Below the pieces are notes generated by a model, which was not told where the DNA came from, searched no databases, and saw nothing but the letters and a program-made list of their open reading frames with translations. Of a DNA stretch of 64,000 bases, positions 60,118 to 64,000 are shown one piece after another. The stretch lies in NCBI RefSeq assembly GCF_004353915.1, contig NZ_SMRP01000020.1:1-64000 (forward strand), read 5' to 3'. The stretch is from Paraburkholderia silviterrae (GTDB taxonomy: Bacteria > Pseudomonadota > Gammaproteobacteria > Burkholderiales > Burkholderiaceae). The first letter of the stretch is position 1; each line of letters starts with the position of its first letter. The position numbers were made by a program, and so were the translations under genes.

Positions 60118-61341
60118 CTACCGCGCGCAATCGGCCAGCAGATTCGCCAGCACCGATGCGCCTTGCGCGAGGTGCACCGGGTCGGCGTCCTCCGCCTCGT
60201 TGTGGCTGAGCCCGGCCCTGCACGGCACAAACACCATCGCGGTCGGCGCGACGTACGAGAGATTCGCGGCGTCGTGGCCCGCGCCGCTGCACATCTCCAG
60301 GTACGGATAGCCGGCGGCGGCCGCCGCCTGCCGCACGCGCGCCACACACTGCGCATCGAACACCACCGGCTCATACTCGGCCACCTTCTGCACCCCCACG
60401 CTCGCGCCACGCAACGCGGTGCGTTGCAGACAGATGGCTTCGATGTCGGCAACGAGCCGTTGCAGCGCCGGCTGCGAAGGATGGCGCACGTCGACGCTGA
60501 ACCTGACCTTGCCGGGTATCGTGCTCGGCGAGTTCGGCTGGCACGCGACATGGCCTACGGTCACGCGCGCATCGGCATCGAAGCCATGACCGTGCTCCAC
60601 GATCGCGGCGATCATTGCGGCCGCCGCGCCCATCGCGTCCCGACGCACACTCATCGGCGTCGTGCCCGCATGCGATTCGAAGCCTGTCACCGTGACGTCG
60701 AGTTCGTAGATGCCTTGCACACCGGTCACGACACCGATCGGCATGCCGGCATTCTCCAGCACCGGGCCTTGCTCGATATGCGCCTCGAAATAGGCTTTCG
60801 GCATCTGCCGCTCGCGCTCGGGGCCGGCAAAGCCGGTGCGCTCGAGCTCCTGCCCGAGCGGCACGCCCGTGTGCATGCACGGCCGCTCGCGAGCGTAGTC
60901 GAGATCGAGCTTGCCGGCATACACCGCGGAGCCCATCATGCCGGGCGTGAAGCGCGAGCCCTCTTCATTGGTCCATGCCACGACCTCGACCGGATGGCGG
61001 GTGGCGATGCCGAGTTCATTGAGCGTACGAATGGCCTCGAGGCCGGCGAGCACGCCGTAGACGCCGTCGAAGCGGCCGCCGAGCGGCTGCGTGTCGAGAT
61101 GGCTGCCGCACATCACGGCAGGCGCGCCGGGCAGTGTGCCCGGCCGGCGCGCGAACACGTTGCCGATCGGATCGATGCGGATTTCGCAGCCGGCCTCCTC
61201 GCACCAGCGGATGAAAAGGCGCCGGCCCTGCGCGTCCTCGTCGGTCAACGCGAGCCTGCAGTTGCCGCCGTGCGCGGTCGCCCCTATCGTCGCCATCTCC
61301 ATCAGCGAATCCCAGAGCCGTTGCTGATTAACGAGGATCAT
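60118..61341 (-). CDS. M20-family amidohydrolase (N-carbamoyl-L-amino-acid hydrolase / allantoate amidohydrolase type)
   Basis: The 407-residue product starts at the ATG at 61341 with CAGGAGCGACCACG upstream. Zinc-site motifs are intact: VMCGSHLDTQPLGGRFDGVYG (given in part; His and Asp), WTNEEGSRF (Glu-Glu), and EAHIEQGPVLE. The dimerisation segment has GFESHAGTTPMSVRRDA. SGAGHDAANLSYVAPTAMVF is the C-terminal metal loop. It removes a carbamoyl or amidino group from an N-modified amino acid or ureide. A LysR gene is divergent. The neighbouring DadA and Liv genes fit a pathway of modified or D-amino acids. Confidence 0.92.
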   Translation of the reverse strand: MILVNQQRLWDSLMEMATIGATAHGGNCRLALTDEDAQGRRLFIRWCEEAGCEIRIDPIGNVFARRPGTLPGAPAVMCGSHLDTQPLGGRFDGVYGVLAGLEAIRTLNELGIATRHPVEVVAWTNEEGSRFTPGMMGSAVYAGKLDLDYARERPCMHTGVPLGQELERTGFAGPERERQMPKAYFEAHIEQGPVLENAGMPIGVVTGVQGIYELDVTVTGFESHAGTTPMSVRRDAMGAAAAMIAAIVEHGHGFDADARVTVGHVACQPNSPSTIPGKVRFSVDVRHPSQPALQRLVADIEAICLQRTALRGASVGVQKVAEYEPVVFDAQCVARVRQAAAAAGYPYLEMCSGAGHDAANLSYVAPTAMVFVPCRAGLSHNEAEDADPVHLAQGASVLANLLADCAR

Positions 61342-61379
61342 CGTGGTCGCTCCTGAAAAGTACCGAGCATATATACTTG

Positions 61380-61419
61380 GCACGATAAGGAAAATTCAAA
61401 AATTTTTTACGCACGATAA
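61380..61419. promoter_or_regulatory. direct repeat GCACGATAA in the M20-LysR spacer
   Basis: GCACGATAA occurs at 61380-61388 and 61411-61419, exactly 31 bp apart (about three helical turns), in the AT-rich 137-bp divergent spacer. The spacing suggests two contacts of one regulator on the same DNA face, probably the LysR encoded at 61479. Confidence 0.5.
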
Positions 61420-61478
61420 ATTTCTCTTTTCATGCAGCATTCCCCCGCGATCCCGCCCTCCTGCACCGCCAGCGGCTC

Positions 61479-62399
61479 ATGAAGCTCAAGCAACTCCATG
61501 CATTTCTCGCCGTGGCCGAGCACCGGACCATTCGTGGTGCGGCGAGAGCGCTCGGCGTCACGCAGCCGGCGGTCAGCAGCATCGTGCGCGAGCTCGAACT
61601 CGATCTGGGTGCGCCGCTCGTCACGCGCAGCGTCAAGGGGATTGCGCTGACCGAGTACGGCAGTGCGTTTGCCATTCGTGCGCGGCTGATCGTCGAGGAG
61701 ATGCAGCGCACGCGCGACGAAATCGAGCAATTGCGGCTGGGCACGACCGGATCGGTGTCGCTTGCGGTCAGCCCGACCGTTGCGCTGACGATCCTGCCTC
61801 GCGCGTTCGATGCGTTCACGCGCAGCCTGCCCGGCGCGACCGTGAGCTTCGACGACGCGCTGAGCGCAACCGATCTCGCCCGGCTGCGCGACGGCACGCT
61901 CGATTTCATCGTCACGCATCGGCTGCCGGACGCGCTGCCCGACACTGGGGAATTTTCGAGCATTCCGTTGTTCCGCACGGTGTTCGTGGTCGTGGCGAGA
62001 AGCCGGCACCGGCTTGCGCGCGCCCGATCGCTGCGCGAGCTAGGCGACGCCCAATGGTGCGTGCCGCAATACGGAGAAGACGGCAAGGACCTGATCCGCT
62101 CGATCTTCATTCCGCTGGGGATCGATGTGCCGAAGCGGGTGATCCATTGCCCCTCGTTTTCCGCAACGCTCGGGCTCGTCTCGCAGACCGACGTGCTCGG
62201 CGTGTTCGCCCGGCCGCTCGTCGACGTCGAGCACCGGCCGCGCGGGATCATGGCGTTGAATCTCGTCGAGCCGCTGCCGCAATTGACGGTCGCCATTGTG
62301 ATGCGGCGGCACGCGTTGCTGACGCCGGCCGCGCTGCGTTTCATCGAATGCCTGAAGGCCGCGTCGGCGGTCGTCGCGGGCCAAGGCGATAGCCAATGA
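61479..62399 (+). CDS. LysR-type regulator of the M20 amidohydrolase
   Basis: The 306-residue product has an HTH (LHAFLAVAEHRTIRGAARALGV then TQPAVSSIVRELELDLG) and a complete effector domain (LARLRDGTLDFIVTHRLPD, FSATLGLVSQTDVLGVFARP). It resembles the GbpR/CatM-like branch. It is divergent from the M20 gene across a spacer with direct repeats. It might also control the Liv/DadA genes. Confidence 0.9.
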   Translation: MKLKQLHAFLAVAEHRTIRGAARALGVTQPAVSSIVRELELDLGAPLVTRSVKGIALTEYGSAFAIRARLIVEEMQRTRDEIEQLRLGTTGSVSLAVSPTVALTILPRAFDAFTRSLPGATVSFDDALSATDLARLRDGTLDFIVTHRLPDALPDTGEFSSIPLFRTVFVVVARSRHRLARARSLRELGDAQWCVPQYGEDGKDLIRSIFIPLGIDVPKRVIHCPSFSATLGLVSQTDVLGVFARPLVDVEHRPRGIMALNLVEPLPQLTVAIVMRRHALLTPAALRFIECLKAASAVVAGQGDSQ

Positions 62400-62469
62400 G
62401 AGAAGCCACGGCGGACCCCGCCGGATATTTGAATTGCAAGAACCTTCAATACAAGGAAAAGGAGCACGT

Positions 62470-62727
62470 ATGAAGCTTTCGAAATGCCTGTTGCTGATGG
62501 CGTTGTCGCTGTCCGCTACGGGTTACGCGCAAACCTCGCAGACCTATCACCTCGGCGAAGGCCAGACCGGCTTTGGCGAAGGCCAGAGCACGCCGTCACG
62601 CGGGCATGCGAGTTCTACCCCGCCCCCTGCGGCAGCGAAATCCAAATCGAAGCCAAAGCACAAGCAGCATCATCGGCGCCAAACGCAGGCCCGTTCGCCA
62701 CTTCAGGACCCGTACTCGCGGAGCTGA
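62470..62727 (+). CDS. small secreted protein with basic C-terminus
   Basis: The 85-residue product starts at the ATG at 62470, with AAAAGGAGCACGT upstream. A signal peptide (MKLSKCLLLMALSLSATGYA then QTSQ) precedes a short Gly/Gln segment (GEGQTGFGEGQS) and a Pro/Ala/Lys-rich basic tail. No domain is recognised. It is probably periplasmic. It follows the LysR gene by 70 bp but has its own ribosome site. Confidence 0.72.
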   Translation: MKLSKCLLLMALSLSATGYAQTSQTYHLGEGQTGFGEGQSTPSRGHASSTPPPAAAKSKSKPKHKQHHRRQTQARSPLQDPYSRS

Positions 62728-62817
62728 GCGAGAGACCATGAAACTGGCGCATCGCCGGATTCGCATCCGCGATCCGCGCGTTCGTAATCGAGCGCATCGC
62801 GATGCGTGGCCGAAAAT

Positions 62818-62855
62818 GAAAAATCCCTGCGCGGCGTAATCCGCCAGGCAGGGAT
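62818..62855 (-). terminator. rho-independent terminator of phaB
   Basis: On the minus strand ATCCCTGC (62855-62848) and its complement (62830-62823) enclose an inner GGCG/CGCC stem, followed directly by TTTTTCATTTTC. It lies about 40 bp after the phaB stop, the expected position. Confidence 0.8.
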
Positions 62856-62895
62856 CTTGCCGGGCGCAAGCCCAGCGGTACACGCGGCCTGAGAC

Positions 62896-63636
62896 TCAGC
62901 TCATATGAAGTCCGCCGTTAAGCGAAAAGTCAGCGCCTGTCGAAAATCCCGCTTCGGCCGAAGCCAGCCATGCGCATATGGAGGCGATCTCGTGCGGTTC
63001 GCCCAGACGCCGCACCGGAATGCTTGCGACGATTTTCTCCAGCACTTCCGGTTTCACGGCGCGCACCATGTCTGTGCCAATGTATCCAGGCGAAACGGTA
63101 TTGACCGTTACCCCCTTGGTAGCAACTTCCTGGGCTAGCGCCATCGTGAAGCCGTGAATGCCCGCTTTGGCGGTCGAGTAATTCGTCTGACCAAACTGGC
63201 CCTTCTGGCCGTTGACCGACGAGATGTTGATGATGCGCCCCCATCCGCGATTCACCATTCCGTCAATGACTTGCTTGGTCACGTTGAAGAGACTGGTGAG
63301 ATTGGTGTCGATCACGGCGACCCATTCTTCGTGGGTCATCTTGCGAAATACGACGTCTCGCGTAATTCCCGCATTGTTGACGAGCACGTCAACTTCGCCG
63401 ACCTCCGACTTCACCTTCTCGAAGGCCTTGGCTGTAGATTCCCAGTCGGCGACATTACCCTCGGAAGCGACAAAATTGAAACCAAGTGCTTTTTGATCCT
63501 CGATCCATTTTGCGCGGCGTGGTGAATTCGGGCCGCAACCGGCGACGACCGTAAAGCCGTCACTGTGCAGCCGCTGGCAGATTGCGGTTCCAATGCCACC
63601 CATTCCACCAGTTACATAGGCAATGCGCTGTGCCAT
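62896..63636 (-). CDS. phaB: acetoacetyl-CoA reductase
   Basis: The 246-residue product starts at the ATG at 63636, with TTTGGAGGAGTT upstream. AYVTGGMGGIGTAICQRL binds NADPH, LVNNAGITRDVVFRKM follows, and the catalytic SSVNGQKGQFGQTNYSTAKAG (given in part) has Ser-Tyr-Lys intact. VRRLGEPHEIASICAWLAS and GADFSLNGGLHMS complete a typical PhaB/FabG. It reduces acetoacetyl-CoA to (R)-3-hydroxybutyryl-CoA for polyhydroxyalkanoate synthesis. No phaA or phaC is adjacent in the window, so this is a separate copy. Confidence 0.92.
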   Translation of the reverse strand: MAQRIAYVTGGMGGIGTAICQRLHSDGFTVVAGCGPNSPRRAKWIEDQKALGFNFVASEGNVADWESTAKAFEKVKSEVGEVDVLVNNAGITRDVVFRKMTHEEWVAVIDTNLTSLFNVTKQVIDGMVNRGWGRIINISSVNGQKGQFGQTNYSTAKAGIHGFTMALAQEVATKGVTVNTVSPGYIGTDMVRAVKPEVLEKIVASIPVRRLGEPHEIASICAWLASAEAGFSTGADFSLNGGLHMS

Positions 63637-64000
63637 AACTCCTCCAAACATTTCTGGGTTGTATAACGAACGGCTTCTACGGGAGGATAAAAGCTAGTTT
63701 GCATCAGCATACGATGTAGCGGCGATGGGCACTATCCCTTATGGAAATACCGGGCTGCGCACGCGCATAAATAGCGCTTTGTCTTTTTCCGCAACAGCTA
63801 TCGTGGCCGAGACGATAATTTGACGCCGATCAAATAAAAAATCGAGAAAATGCATGGCGAATATTTTTCGCTCTTGAGCGGCCATGCGAAATGACGGTTC
63901 GACTCCGATAGAAAATCATTGGAACGCCAATGAATTGAGGGACGGAAACGGGCGGCAAGGCTATTGTCAGCGTCATTCCTTGCGCGTCTTCGGCTGCGGG
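63637..64000. other. upstream region of phaB at the window edge
   Basis: The last 364 bp have no gene I can support. They are AT-richer than average (notably 63690-63920) and should carry the phaB promoter. AT-rich patches such as ATCAAATAAAAAATCGAGAAAATG (part) could be promoter elements, but none is clear enough to call. Confidence 0.4.

Noticed and set aside
1..64000. rRNA, tRNA or intact insertion sequence
   Set aside because: None recognised by eye on either strand; small structured RNAs could have been missed.

Overview
The window looks like chromosomal DNA of a betaproteobacterium of the Burkholderia/Paraburkholderia/Caballeronia group. Codons are GC-rich, several families are typical of that group (DUF3348, DUF802 and DUF2894 proteins, a Burkholderia-type porin, a second IF-1 copy, PhaB), and small catabolic clusters each sit beside their own LysR, AraC or IclR regulator. 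The first ~3.3 kb is clearly less GC-rich than the rest and looks like the edge of an accessory region. No rRNA, tRNA, intact insertion sequence, CRISPR array or phage gene was seen.

Layout. 1-2.9 kb (-): the N-terminal 627 residues of a very long, Gly/Asn/Thr-rich repeat protein, preceded in the same transcript by an exported SUMF1-fold protein that lacks the two catalytic cysteines of formylglycine-generating enzymes. 3.7-4.9 kb (-): an NTF2-like protein and a LysE-type exporter. 5.2-10.7 kb (+): a tightly packed operon DUF3348 - DUF802 - OmpA/MotB-like - DUF2894. The DUF802 protein has four membrane segments of MotA/ExbB type and a very long helical tail with seven 51-residue repeats. Its partner has one membrane helix carrying the MotB-type aspartate and a peptidoglycan-binding OmpA domain. 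This is the most interesting system in the window: a probable proton-driven motor with ZorAB-like architecture and two uncharacterised partners. 10.7-14.3 kb: tartrate/D-malate module (MFS permease, TtuC-like dehydrogenase, divergent LysR).

14.5-19.8 kb (-): molybdenum hydroxylase cluster (2Fe-2S subunit, molybdopterin subunit, cytochrome c, porin, AraC regulator). 20-24.7 kb (-): LysR, nitronate monooxygenase, MFS exporter and a second LysR whose promoter carries a perfect 15-bp inverted repeat. 25-26 kb (+): an SDR-fold protein without the catalytic Tyr and a tautomerase. 26.1-31 kb: AraC regulator divergent from a CoA-ligase / short-chain dehydrogenase / thiolase operon. 31.3 kb: DUF1275 membrane protein. 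32.2-37.6 kb: cytoplasmic Cys-type sulfatase or phosphonate ester hydrolase plus TRAP transporter, with divergent IclR regulator. 37.7-39.7 kb: EamA exporter and AraC regulator. 39.8-42.9 kb: LysR, hydroxyquinol 1,2-dioxygenase and maleylacetate reductase, the lower pathway that turns hydroxyquinol into 3-oxoadipate. 43.2 kb: MscS channel.

44.5-51 kb mixes housekeeping genes (YaiI, IF-1, cold-shock protein) with decayed ones: a truncated AraC gene, a truncated GMC oxidoreductase, and an MFS and a LysR gene that both lost their 5' parts at one junction. 51.3-56 kb (-): a branched-chain/amino-acid ABC transporter (LivF, a fused LivM-LivG, LivH, LivK). Divergent from it is a D-amino-acid module: DadA-type dehydrogenase, Asp/Glu racemase-family protein, DUF1989 protein and a LOG-like protein. 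An M20 amidohydrolase (N-carbamoyl-amino-acid type) with its own LysR follows. The window ends with a small secreted protein and acetoacetyl-CoA reductase (PhaB). Functions are read from sequence motifs and family knowledge; no database search was possible.
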